A DNA stretch of 64,000 bases from Yoonia sp. BS5-3 (GTDB lineage Bacteria; Pseudomonadota; Alphaproteobacteria; Rhodobacterales; Rhodobacteraceae). The DNA lies in NCBI RefSeq assembly GCF_038069655.2, contig NZ_CP150951.2:248001-312000 (forward strand). Reading direction: 5' to 3'. Below are positions 18,729 to 26,803 of this stretch, piece after piece; position 1 is the stretch's first letter; every line of letters begins with the position of its first letter. The notes under the pieces were generated by a model. It searched no databases and was not told where the DNA came from. It saw nothing but the letters and a program-made list of their open reading frames with translations. Made by a program: the position numbers and the translations under genes.

Positions 18729-19465
18729 ATGACCGATCACCCCTTCGAAATTCTCGGCGCCGCGCGGCAGGGGCGCTGGCTGATCACAGCCGATCACGCA
18801 TCAAACCATGTGCCATCCTGGGTAAATGGGGGGACCTGGGGCTGACTGCCGCCGATATGCAACGCCATATCGCCTATGATATCGGCGCGGCCGGGGTAAC
18901 CCACCATTTGGCGGCGCTGATGGACAGCCCCGCGATCTTGTCGCATTTTTCGCGTCTCGTTTGCGATCCCAACCGGGGCGAAGACGACCCGACCATCCTG
19001 ATGAAGCTGTATGACGGCACGATCATTCCCGGCAACCGGCATGCGGATGCCACTGAAAAAGAACAGCGCCTTGCACAGCTTTATCGGCCTTATCACGCGG
19101 CCTATGCGGATTTGCTGGATAAGATGTCACAGCCAGCCATCTGCGCCGTGCACAGTTTTACGCCGCGACTGCGCGGCAGACCGCCCCGCCCGTGGGAGAT
19201 CGGGATCCTTTATGCAAGCGACGACCGGCTGGCAAAGCCCTTGATCGAAGCCTGCCGCGCCGCAGGGTGGTGCACCGGCGATAACGAACCCTATGCAGGG
19301 CATCTGCCGGGGGACGCGATTGACCGGCACGCCTTGCAACATGGGCGGCCCAATGTCTTGATCGAGCTCAGACAGGATTTGATTGCCGATGACGCGGGGC
19401 AAAAACTTTGGGCCGCGCGTCTTGCACCTATATTAACAGATATACTGGCCCGATCCGGCCTTTGA
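18729..19465 (+). pseudogene. N-formylglutamate amidohydrolase, broken by a one-base shift
   Basis: The protein starts in one frame (MTDHPFEILGAARQGRWLIT...DHASNHVPSWVNGG) and continues in another (DLGLTAADMQRHIAYDIGAAG...). The switch is at 18828-18833, a run of six G; seven would restore one continuous protein of about 245 residues. Conserved family segments lie on both sides, including DPNRGEDDPT, DGTIIPGNRH, AVHSFTPRLRGRPPRPWEIG and RPNVLIELRQD. The family deformylates N-formylglutamate in histidine degradation or related amidohydrolysis. An AAGGA site precedes the ATG. Either a recent mutation or a homopolymer sequencing error; everything else looks functional. Confidence 0.85.
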
Positions 19466-19479
19466 ATGGGAGAGTGACC

Positions 19480-19773
19480 ATGGATGATCAAACGCGTATC
19501 GAAATCGAAGCCGCCGCCTTTCGCCGTCTGCAGCAGCATCTGATGGACGAGCGTAAAGACGTGCAAAACATTGATATGATGAACCTTGCGGGCTTTTGCC
19601 GAAACTGCCTGTCGCGCTGGTATCAGGAAGCCGCCAATGAACGTGGCATCGCGATGACCAAAGATGAAGGGCGCGAAGCTTATTACGGAATGCCCTTTGC
19701 CGAATGGAAAGAGAAGTACCAGACCGAAGCCAGCGCCGACGCGCAAGCTGCTTTTACGGAAAGCCATAAGTAA
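19480..19773 (+). CDS. DUF1244 (SMc04008-like) family protein
   Basis: 97-residue cytoplasmic protein with the conserved core NLAGFCRNCLSRWYQEAA and EGREAYYGMPFAEWK, diagnostic of DUF1244. The two cysteines in FCRNC are invariant in the family as I remember it. Function unknown. It begins 14 bases after the amidohydrolase gene with a GGGAG site upstream, so the two are likely co-transcribed, as in other Rhodobacteraceae. Confidence 0.85.
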   Translation: MDDQTRIEIEAAAFRRLQQHLMDERKDVQNIDMMNLAGFCRNCLSRWYQEAANERGIAMTKDEGREAYYGMPFAEWKEKYQTEASADAQAAFTESHK

Positions 19774-19815
19774 CGCACCGGTCGCAGCATCGGCATCTGA
19801 GGCAGGGCGCCCGGT

Positions 19816-20010
19816 TTAGGCATCGTCCTGAAATATCTCTTCAATCGATTTGCCAAACAAGCGCGCAATCTGAAAAGCAAGCGGCAAGGACGGATCATAT
19901 TTTCCGTTCTCAATCGCATTGACCGAGTTGCGCGACACGCCAAGATGCTTTGCCAGATCGGCCTGCGTCCAGCGCCGCTCAGCACGCAAAACACGTATAG
20001 TATTCTTCAT
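19816..20010 (-). CDS. XRE-family (YozG-like) transcriptional regulator
   Basis: 64 residues consisting of one helix-turn-helix: RVLRAERRWTQADLAKHLGVSRNSVNAIENGKYDPSL, followed by the LAFQIARLFGKSIEEIF tail typical of short XRE regulators. It lies 43 bases after a membrane-protein gene on the same strand, a common pairing in which the regulator controls its own small membrane-protein operon. Confidence 0.85.
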   Translation of the reverse strand: MKNTIRVLRAERRWTQADLAKHLGVSRNSVNAIENGKYDPSLPLAFQIARLFGKSIEEIFQDDA

Positions 20011-20053
20011 CTAAGGCCTTTCCCGGCAGCAACAACAGCAGACAGGCACCCGG

Positions 20054-20473
20054 TCATCGCTTGGCGGCCCACCAGCTCAGAACACCGGCCACAAAGGCCA
20101 GGGTCAACGTCAACATGGTGAAGGTGACGCCCATTCCAAAGCCAGCCGCCGCAGGGTGCAACCCGCTTCGTGCATAAGAGGCAAGCGATGCGATCTCGTT
20201 TTGTATGCCGCGTGTTTCAATCATCAACACAACGAAAAGACATGTGCAGGGCACGCCGACGCCACTGGCAAAGGCCAACGCGTATTTGATGCCCGCCGCC
20301 ACTACCTCATCCCGGCCGCGGAATATGGATATGAAGTGCCAGGCAGACCAGCCGATACAGGCCAGAACAAACAAGATCCGCACAGCCCGCGGTGCCCCGA
20401 TCAAAACGCAATAAGCGGTACCAATGACGACAGCCACAAAGGCCAAAATTTGTGTCGGTTTGTTAAACAGCAT
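20054..20473 (-). CDS. Four-span hypothetical membrane protein
   Basis: 139 residues with about four membrane segments (roughly 8-25, 29-46, 59-80, 110-132). I do not recognise the family by name; it resembles small membrane proteins that accompany YozG-like regulators. The start MLFNKPTQ at 20473 is preceded by an AAGGG site at 8 bases, while the ATG six codons further up has none. It is upstream of and co-directional with the XRE gene. Confidence 0.6.
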   Translation of the reverse strand: MLFNKPTQILAFVAVVIGTAYCVLIGAPRAVRILFVLACIGWSAWHFISIFRGRDEVVAAGIKYALAFASGVGVPCTCLFVVLMIETRGIQNEIASLASYARSGLHPAAAGFGMGVTFTMLTLTLAFVAGVLSWWAAKR

Positions 20474-20713
20474 TACAAGCACCCTTTTCATAATGTAAAG
20501 TTAACTTGTCACCGAGTCGTGAAAATGTAAAGGCCCCAAGGAGCCGACAAAGCAAAGACCAGCGATCACCCGCACAGAATTGCCAAACTATTGCTATGAC
20601 TTGTGCGCTTTTTGTTAGAATAAGGGGCCGACATCAAAGGCATTGATCCGCAATTGGGCAAAGGACGCACCCATGGCCTTACGAAAACAACAAGAAAAAG
20701 GGCCAAATATCCG

Positions 20714-21160
20714 GTGAAACAGGGTTTTCTGACCTTCGCGCTTATCTCTGGGACGGGGTGGTTATTGGATGTGGGAACAACCATGGGACTAGTCCACATG
20801 GGAACCACGCCGTTTGTGGCCAGCATGGCGGGTGCAGCGCTGGCTGTCACATTTGTATATGTCGTCTCGCGATTGGTTGTTTTCAGCGGGGGTCAGATTG
20901 GCACGACCACCGATTTTGTTCTTTATATAATCTGGCAAATATGCGCGATTTCGGTCGCATCTGCGCTGGTTGGCTGGATTGCATTTGCAATCACACCAGC
21001 CCTGAACGGGGCAAGTGCTTTCACAGGGATCGCGCCGCTAACGCTTGGGGCTGGCCTTGCAAAAGCGATTGTTACGCCCTTGACGCTCGGTATGAACTTT
21101 CTGTTTATGAAATGGCTGACACATCGGGGCAGCAACCCGGCACGTAAAGGACAAACATGA
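20714..21160 (+). CDS. GtrA-like four-helix membrane protein
   Basis: 148 residues with four membrane segments in the GtrA pattern (first helix FALISGTGWLLDVGTTMGL, then AGAALAVTFVYVVSRLVVF, and two more). GtrA-type proteins move or present polyprenyl-linked sugars. The GTG at 20714 is preceded by AAAAAGGG; a TTG at 20654 would add 20 basic residues, so the start is uncertain. It is the first gene of a six-gene operon in which the next start overlaps this stop as ATGA. Confidence 0.8.
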   Translation: MKQGFLTFALISGTGWLLDVGTTMGLVHMGTTPFVASMAGAALAVTFVYVVSRLVVFSGGQIGTTTDFVLYIIWQICAISVASALVGWIAFAITPALNGASAFTGIAPLTLGAGLAKAIVTPLTLGMNFLFMKWLTHRGSNPARKGQT

Positions 21161-21948
21161 GCATCCTGGTCTTCATCCCGATGTATAATTGTGCGCAACA
21201 GATCCCGCGCGTGCTGGATCAACTGCGTGATCCACGCATCGCCAAACTGATTGACGGGGTTGTTTGCGTCGATAACCGGTCGACCGATGGGACCGCCGAG
21301 GCAGCCGAGGCCGCCCTTGCGGACCTGCCCCTGCCGTCACGCACGCTTTTGCGCAATGATGACAATTACGGGCTGGGCGGGTCGCATAAAGTGGCGATCA
21401 ACTTTGCCCGTGACAATGGATTCACGCATTTAATTGTCCTGCATGGGGACGATCAGGGCTCTATCATTGATATTGCAGCGCATCTGGAAAACGGCACGTA
21501 TGAAAACTGCGATTTTCTGATGGGCGCGCGGTTCATGCGCGGATCACAGTTGCAGGGGTATTCGGCACTGCGGACCATAGCGAACCGTGTTTTTAACATG
21601 ATTTTCTCAGTTGTTTCGGGCAAGCGGCTGTATGATCTGGGCTCAGGTTTGAACCTGTTTCGCGTGTCGGCTTTTCAGGACGATTTCCATCTGAAATTCG
21701 CTGATGATCTGACCTTTAACTACTATCTGATCCTTGGGGTCGTCGCATACAAACACCGGGTCACTTTCTTTCCCCTGACCTGGCGCGAGGATGATCAGAT
21801 TTCCAACGCCAAGCTCAGCAAGATGGGTTTTCAAATCCTGCGGCTTCTCGGCGCACGGATCATGAGCAAACGTAAGTTTTTGCAAAGTGACCACCGCGCC
21901 GTGGCACGGGGCAGCTACCCATCAACACAAATCGGCCATTGGACAGAA
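21157..21948 (+). CDS. GT2-family glycosyltransferase (DPM/GtrB-like)
   Basis: About 264 residues; the stop codon ends at 21951, overlapping the next start. GT-A fold: MSILVFIPMYNCAQQIPRVL, CVDNRSTDGTAEAA, a metal-binding LHGDDQGS and a GARFMRGS strand, followed by a SGKRLYDLGSGLNLF acceptor region. This resembles dolichyl-phosphate-mannose synthase-type enzymes that load a sugar onto a polyprenyl phosphate. Paired with the preceding GtrA-like gene, it may form a lipid-linked sugar module. It has no obvious membrane helices of its own. Donor and acceptor are unknown. Confidence 0.85.
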
Positions 21949-22871
21949 TGAGCATCGCCCCCCTCACCTATTGGCGCGGCGCGGGGCGGTCGCAGCGGCT
22001 TGGTATTTTAGCAGGCTATCTTGTCGTCTACGCCGCAACCGTTGGCATCCTGCTGATCATAAGTAACGCGGTCTCGCCATTTGTGGCGATCGCAGCCGGG
22101 ACAATCTACATTTTCAGCCATATTTTTCGGGCATTGCGGCTGGCCGCCTTGTCGGTTGATGCGTTGGGGCTGTCGGCGCGCACCACCGCGGCAATGCATT
22201 TTGCAACGGCACCCTTTTCGCTGCTGCTGCCATTCAAATTGGGCGAGCTGGTACGCTTTTTCGCTCTGTACAAGATGGGCGGCAAAGCGGCCCATGCGGT
22301 AACGGTTCTGCTGCTGGATCGCATGTTCGACTCGCTCTTACTGGTGCCGATTCTGATGCTGCTGATCTTGCAAAGCGACGCCTCTATGGCACTGGCAACC
22401 TTCACGCTTTTGGCGGCGACACTCCCACTGGCAGTGATCTGCATTGGCCCTGGCCTTCTAAGCGAGGTGCAACGCTATGTGGTGGCCAGCCATGACAATC
22501 CGATGTCACTCAAATCGCTCAAGACGTTGGACCGGCTACGCCGCCTTGTTATTCACGCCACCCAAGTTGCCTGGCGTCAGGCCCCGCAGATGTTCGTTTT
22601 ATCCCTGCTGATCTGGCTTTGCGAATTTGTGGTTTGCATGATCCTTGTGGCACATGCAGACGCGCTATTTCAGGCCGCACTTGATCTGCTTGGCGCAAGA
22701 CTGGTTGCGTTCTGGACCCATGGCGGAATGGCACAGCCGCTGGCCGTCGCGATCGGGGTGACCTTGATGGCACAATTATTACTGTGGCCTATGATGGCGC
22801 TTTATTTCATGGACCGCTTAACGTCGCGCGGGGCAGATCCCGAGCAGAAAAAGAAAGAGGTCGCAGGATGA
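21948..22871 (+). CDS. LPG-synthase-TM-like (UPF0104/flippase-like) membrane protein
   Basis: 307 residues with about seven membrane segments. The pattern FATAPFSLLLPFKLGELVRFFALYK followed by LLLDRMFDSLLL, read here as separate pieces PFKLGELVRFF and DRMFDSLLL, matches the lysylphosphatidylglycerol synthase transmembrane (UPF0104) family, many of which are suspected lipid or lipid-linked sugar flippases. The ATG at 21948 overlaps the preceding stop as ATGA. Its place between a glycosyltransferase and an APH-type kinase suggests it handles the lipid-linked product. Confidence 0.75.
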   Translation: MSIAPLTYWRGAGRSQRLGILAGYLVVYAATVGILLIISNAVSPFVAIAAGTIYIFSHIFRALRLAALSVDALGLSARTTAAMHFATAPFSLLLPFKLGELVRFFALYKMGGKAAHAVTVLLLDRMFDSLLLVPILMLLILQSDASMALATFTLLAATLPLAVICIGPGLLSEVQRYVVASHDNPMSLKSLKTLDRLRRLVIHATQVAWRQAPQMFVLSLLIWLCEFVVCMILVAHADALFQAALDLLGARLVAFWTHGGMAQPLAVAIGVTLMAQLLLWPMMALYFMDRLTSRGADPEQKKKEVAG

Positions 22872-24331
22872 CCCCGGAATTCAATGTCATCATCGATGAT
22901 CGCGAAGCCCCGCCCCCGGAACTGGAAGGGCTGATCGGGTTTATGCATTTCGGCGATCTGCTCCGCCGGCGCAAACGGTACATTGATGAGATAACAGTCG
23001 CCGCGGCCAGCGCCGACGACACGATTGTCCTGCGCACACAAGCCGATGCCGAAAAGCTGGTCAGCCGGATCGAAGCCACACGCGGCGAGGCGCTTTGGCT
23101 TCGCCTACCGGCGGTCTACGCACCGCTGAACATGGACGCCTTGGATCACGTCATTCAAAAGATGCGCTTTGCACTCGACCCGATTTTGCTGGCGCCCGTG
23201 GATATCGATGATGCGCCTGCAGTGCTGTTCGGGACAGACGCCATTGACCTTATTGCCGCCGCCCCTGGAAAAGAACGGCGCTCATACCTGCTGCAATTCG
23301 CCCAAAAGGCCCAGGACATAAATCACAAGGCGCAGTTCATCGATCTGCGGCAACCCGGGGCGCTGCGCGACTTTCTTTCCAATGCGACTGAGCCCCGAAA
23401 CTTTAACAGCTTACGTGCCGAAACCGGCGTTTTCGTCAAAAGCTCATCTGACATTGCGAAGATGAAGGCGGAACATTCTTATTTCGGCATCGCACCCGAA
23501 CAGATGCGGCGCTTTTTCCTGCCGACATTCGGCTACGAAGAAACCAAAGATGGCGCATCCTACCGGATGGAACATCTACGTGTTCCGGACGCCGCATTGC
23601 AATTCGTCTTGGGTGCGATGCAGCCGACGCAATTCGATCAACTTCTGGACCAGTTCTTTGCGTTTGCAGGGTCGCGCGAACAGGACACCATCGGGCGCAA
23701 AGCGGTGTCAGCCAAGGGCAAAACGCAGATCATCGATAAGATGCATGACCGCCTGACTGTGTTTCAAACGACGGCTGAAGGGCAGAAAGTCAATGCGCAA
23801 CTGTTGGCCGGGGGCATTCCAGACGGGCTTGACGGGCTGACAAAGCGGGCGGCCACATTGCTTGGCAAGGCCCTGGATGACTTCACGGGCAGCACATTGG
23901 CCTTTAGCCATGGCGACCCCTGCCTGTCGAATATCCTGTTTGACGCACGGATCGGGCTGCTGCGCCTGATCGATCCGCGCGGCGCGCTGGAACGGGCGGA
24001 CGCGATGATGCACCCGCTCTATGACATTGCGAAGCTGTCGCATTCGATCTTGGGCGGCTATGACTTTGTCAATAACGGTCTGTTTTCGGTCGAGGTGAAC
24101 AGCGACCTTGCGCTCGAGCTGAACCTACATCGCGGAGGCGCCGCAACCTGGATTGGCGCGGCGTTCCAAAAGCGGCTCGCGGCCGAAGGGTGGGATTATC
24201 AGCAGGTCCGCGCCGTTGAGGCCTCGCTCTTTTTGTCGATGCTCCCGCTACATCTTGACCATCCGCGCAAACTGCTGGCCTTCGCGTTGATCGCAAACAC
24301 CATTATCACAGAGCTGGAAACATCCGCATGA
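22868..24331 (+). CDS. APH-type phosphotransferase with an N-terminal domain of unknown type
   Basis: 487 residues. The C-terminal half has the aminoglycoside/choline-kinase fold: a likely ATP-binding lysine in VFVKSSSD (about 191), the catalytic loop HGDPCLSNIL (348-357) and the metal-binding aspartate in RLIDPRG (369). The first roughly 180 residues are a separate alpha/beta domain I do not recognise. Starts by ATGA overlap. With the neighbouring HAD and nucleotidyltransferase genes it probably phosphorylates a small alcohol or sugar that is then activated. The substrate cannot be read from the sequence. Confidence 0.75.
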   Translation: MTPEFNVIIDDREAPPPELEGLIGFMHFGDLLRRRKRYIDEITVAAASADDTIVLRTQADAEKLVSRIEATRGEALWLRLPAVYAPLNMDALDHVIQKMRFALDPILLAPVDIDDAPAVLFGTDAIDLIAAAPGKERRSYLLQFAQKAQDINHKAQFIDLRQPGALRDFLSNATEPRNFNSLRAETGVFVKSSSDIAKMKAEHSYFGIAPEQMRRFFLPTFGYEETKDGASYRMEHLRVPDAALQFVLGAMQPTQFDQLLDQFFAFAGSREQDTIGRKAVSAKGKTQIIDKMHDRLTVFQTTAEGQKVNAQLLAGGIPDGLDGLTKRAATLLGKALDDFTGSTLAFSHGDPCLSNILFDARIGLLRLIDPRGALERADAMMHPLYDIAKLSHSILGGYDFVNNGLFSVEVNSDLALELNLHRGGAATWIGAAFQKRLAAEGWDYQQVRAVEASLFLSMLPLHLDHPRKLLAFALIANTIITELETSA

Positions 24332-24747
24332 TCGAAACAGACCGCGCACTTGTCGTCGATATCGACGGTACGCTTTGCCCGATAAAGCAATCGCACGAAG
24401 ACTACGCGGATATGGTGCCCGAACCATTGATGCTAAAGAAAATCCGCGAATTGCAGGCAGAAGGCTGGCATATTATCCTGTCGACCGCACGCGGGATGCG
24501 CAGCAATGATGGCAATCCGGGCAAAATCACCAAACATGTCGGGCCCACCCTGCTCAACTGGCTGGCCAAGCACGATATCCCATTTGACGAACTTCACCTG
24601 TCTAAACCATGGCCTGGACGACAGGGGGTGTATATCGATGACCGGGCCGTCCGCCCCCGTGAATTTGTCGAACTCAGCTTTGCTGAACTTGAGGCGCTCA
24701 TGGAACGCGACCGTATCGCAGTACCCACGCCGGACCGGAACACATGA
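24328..24747 (+). CDS. HAD-family phosphatase, capsule-biosynthesis type
   Basis: 139 residues, the small no-cap HAD type. Motif I is VVDIDGTLCP (nucleophile D11, acid D13), motif II is the threonine or serine of ILSTARGM, and the late aspartates are in YIDDRAV. Related small HAD proteins occur in capsule loci, where they dephosphorylate a sugar- or polyol-phosphate. ATGA overlaps at both ends tie it to the kinase before and the nucleotidyltransferase after it. Confidence 0.8.
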   Translation: MIETDRALVVDIDGTLCPIKQSHEDYADMVPEPLMLKKIRELQAEGWHIILSTARGMRSNDGNPGKITKHVGPTLLNWLAKHDIPFDELHLSKPWPGRQGVYIDDRAVRPREFVELSFAELEALMERDRIAVPTPDRNT

Positions 24748-25505
24748 CCGGCACACTTGCAATCACAATGGCAGGGCTGGGAAGCCGGTTCGCCAAGGCC
24801 GGGTACACACGTCCCAAATATGAGATTGAGGCCCATGGCAGACCGCTCTTCGATTGGTCGATGCTAAGCCTCGCCCAATTCAGGGATGCAGGCTATCGCT
24901 TTCGCTTTTTGGCGCGCGATGGGCTCGGCGCACCGGATTACATTGCACAAAGGGGCAAGATACTGGGCCTTGGGGATGTTAATGTCGATGTGATTGATCA
25001 CGTGACAGATGGGCAGGCCACCAGCGCATATCTGCTTGCTGCCGATGCCCAACAAGACGCGCCCTTCGCCGTCTACAACATCGATACGTTCGTCAATCCA
25101 GACGTCATCGCGCCGCCGCAGGAAGCAGGGCTCGCCGGTTGGATCCCGTGTTTTCCCGCACCGGGCGACAGCTGGTCCTTTGCGCGGCTCGACCCCGATG
25201 GCAAGGTTGTCGAATTGCGCGAGAAGAAAAGAATATCAGATCACGCCACTGTTGGGCTTTATTGGTTTGACAGCGCCGCGCGATATCGCACGCTTTACGA
25301 GACTTATTTCGCATCCGGTGACGGCGAGGAAATGGGCGAACGCTACATCGCCCCGCTTTACAACCAAATGATCGCCGAGGGTGCACCGGTGAGCATATCG
25401 CAGATGACAATGGATGATGTCGGCATGCTGGGCACACCAGATCAGGTTGCCAGCTTTGCCGCAGCCCCGCCGGGTTCGGCGCAAAAATTCATTAAACTGG
25501 GTTGA
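24744..25505 (+). CDS. Sugar-phosphate-type nucleotidyltransferase
   Basis: 253 residues with the nucleotidyltransferase signature LAITMAGLGSRFAKAGYTRPK (seen as MAGLGSRF then RPKYEIE), a metal-binding aspartate in VYNIDTFV and a GERYIAPLYN segment. The family couples NTP with a phosphorylated sugar or alcohol to give a nucleotide-activated donor. It is last in the six-gene operon and overlaps the HAD gene by ATGA. It could make the donor used by the GT2 enzyme. The actual substrate is unknown. Confidence 0.8.
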   Translation: MTGTLAITMAGLGSRFAKAGYTRPKYEIEAHGRPLFDWSMLSLAQFRDAGYRFRFLARDGLGAPDYIAQRGKILGLGDVNVDVIDHVTDGQATSAYLLAADAQQDAPFAVYNIDTFVNPDVIAPPQEAGLAGWIPCFPAPGDSWSFARLDPDGKVVELREKKRISDHATVGLYWFDSAARYRTLYETYFASGDGEEMGERYIAPLYNQMIAEGAPVSISQMTMDDVGMLGTPDQVASFAAAPPGSAQKFIKLG

Positions 25506-25763
25506 GTCGCGGATACAAAGCACACGCGGCGGATAATCGCCCCCTGATCGGTTAGCCTTCTGCAAAGATTATGAAACTTCCGTAACAAAACGGGCATTCT
25601 TTAGACACATAGCGTAACTTCGCCGCTTAAATGGTAGGATTTCGCTTATCAAAATGTCACTTTACGCGCGTAAAATCATTTCGGACTTGATTGACCATAA
25701 GTTAACGGCGAGGTTTGCTTCAGTTTAAGGTTCGTCTTTCATGTGGGGGGAGGAAGAACCGCA
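25506..25763. other. Intergenic region before the LuxR-type regulator
   Basis: AT-rich stretch of 258 bases between the nucleotidyltransferase stop and a possible short upstream ORF. It presumably holds the promoter of the regulator. I see no convincing -35/-10 pair or strong hairpin. Confidence 0.5.
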
Positions 25764-25898
25764 ATGATATTTTTTGAAAGACGCGCCGATAGCCGGGTTA
25801 CCGGCACTTATTGTTGGATCGTAAGTGTTCTTGATCGCAAAGCCCAAAATGGGCTGCGCCAGCGGGAACACGAGGAGTTTAAAGTTGACCAAGTTTGA
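25764..25898 (+). CDS. Possible 44-residue upstream ORF overlapping the LuxR-type gene
   Basis: The ATG at 25764 stands 10 bases after a strong GGAGG site inside GGGGGGAGGAAG. It opens a 44-codon frame (MIFFERRADSRVTG... ending KVDQV) whose stop lies 11 bases inside the regulator's coding region. The regulator's own GAGGAG site is within this ORF. The peptide is basic with no recognised domain. It could be a leader peptide that couples translation to the regulator; conservation would be needed to call it a gene. Confidence 0.35.
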   Translation: MIFFERRADSRVTGTYCWIVSVLDRKAQNGLRQREHEEFKVDQV

Positions 25899-26577
25899 AG
25901 ATTTTCAATTGGCGATCACGCCACCCAACCGCGGTTCCAAACAAACCGTATTGGTGTCAGATCGTAATCCGATGTTTGCCGAAATGCTGGTCAATGAACT
26001 CAGCGTGACAGCGGCTCTGGATTGCCATTTTGTGCCGCAAGGCGCCGATCTCTTCACGCTTGTGACATCTTTGAAGCCCGACATTCTAATCCTGGACCCC
26101 GCTAATCTACAGCTTAGCCCAAATCAGGATCTGGTATCATTCGGGCGTCAAATCAGACACGCCAACCCAACAACGCGCTTGCTTAGCTATAGCTTCAAGA
26201 TCAGCGATTCGATGGTGCGCGGCGCGCTTGAGGCGGGATTCTCAGGCTGTATCGCAAAGGACGTCAATCTGCGGCAGCTGACAATTGCACTGGCGGTCAT
26301 TCTTGATGGTGGGCTGTATTTCGACAAGCGCTATGGCGCCTTCCTGCGGCCCGTTATGGCCGAGCGTACGCCATCAAATGGCCTTAGCGAACGTGAACAA
26401 GAGGTCCTGGTGGGTTTCGCGCGCGGGTTGAGCGCAAAGCAAATATCGCGTGACCTGAATATTAGTGACAAGACCGTCGATACGTATAAGGCGCGCGCCT
26501 GTAAGAAGTTGAACCTGACGGACCGTGCGTCATTGGTCCAGTATGTGTTCGACAACGGCTGGATCACTTCAGCCTAA
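25885..26577 (+). CDS. LuxR/FixJ-type response regulator next to the alginate-type operon
   Basis: 230 residues. The N-terminal receiver-like domain has an early aspartate in VLVSDRNPM, a phosphoacceptor-position aspartate in ILILDPANL and a lysine in GCIAKDVN. The C-terminal LuxR helix-turn-helix is LSEREQEVLVGFARGLSAKQISRDLNISDKTVDTYK, seen as LSEREQEVL and ISDKTVDTYKARACKKL. The start is taken as TTG at 25885 because a GAGGAG site lies 7 bases upstream; a GTG at 25825 is the alternative. Its position just before algD suggests it regulates polysaccharide synthesis, like CsgD or VpsT. That is inference. Confidence 0.82.
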   Translation: MTKFEDFQLAITPPNRGSKQTVLVSDRNPMFAEMLVNELSVTAALDCHFVPQGADLFTLVTSLKPDILILDPANLQLSPNQDLVSFGRQIRHANPTTRLLSYSFKISDSMVRGALEAGFSGCIAKDVNLRQLTIALAVILDGGLYFDKRYGAFLRPVMAERTPSNGLSEREQEVLVGFARGLSAKQISRDLNISDKTVDTYKARACKKLNLTDRASLVQYVFDNGWITSA

Positions 26578-26649
26578 ATCTGCCCTCAGTTTTTCAAAAA
26601 GTATAATGCAGATGCAGCATAAATCGCCCCTGCATTGTTTCCATTATTA

Positions 26650-26664
26650 CGAAACAGTGTTTCG
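26650..26664. promoter_or_regulatory. Inverted repeat with ACAGTGT core upstream of algD (distal)
   Basis: CGAAACAGTGTTTCG has perfect 7-base arms around a central G, 140 bases before the algD start. It shares its ACAGTGT core with the second palindrome 63 bases downstream, suggesting a pair of binding sites for one dimeric regulator. Confidence 0.5.
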
Positions 26665-26711
26665 CTTACTTTACAGTTAATTAAGCAGCAAATCGCCTTT
26701 TATTCGCAAAA

Positions 26712-26728
26712 CCCCTACAGTGTAGGGG
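26712..26728. promoter_or_regulatory. Inverted repeat with ACAGTGT core upstream of algD (proximal)
   Basis: CCCCTACAGTGTAGGGG has perfect 8-base arms around a central G, 76 bases before algD. It could be an operator for the adjacent LuxR-type protein. An RNA hairpin role is also possible, but there is no T-run after it. Confidence 0.55.
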
Positions 26729-26803
26729 ATTTTCCTGACTGGCTTATTTTCTGCATCGCAGCAACTCTCCTCATACATATTTTGAAATCACGCCGAGGGG
26801 AAA

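Noticed and set aside
18828-18833. Programmed -1 frameshifting in the amidohydrolase gene
   Set aside because: The site is a plain G run without a convincing slippery heptamer, and the family is not known to use frameshifting; a missing base explains it better.
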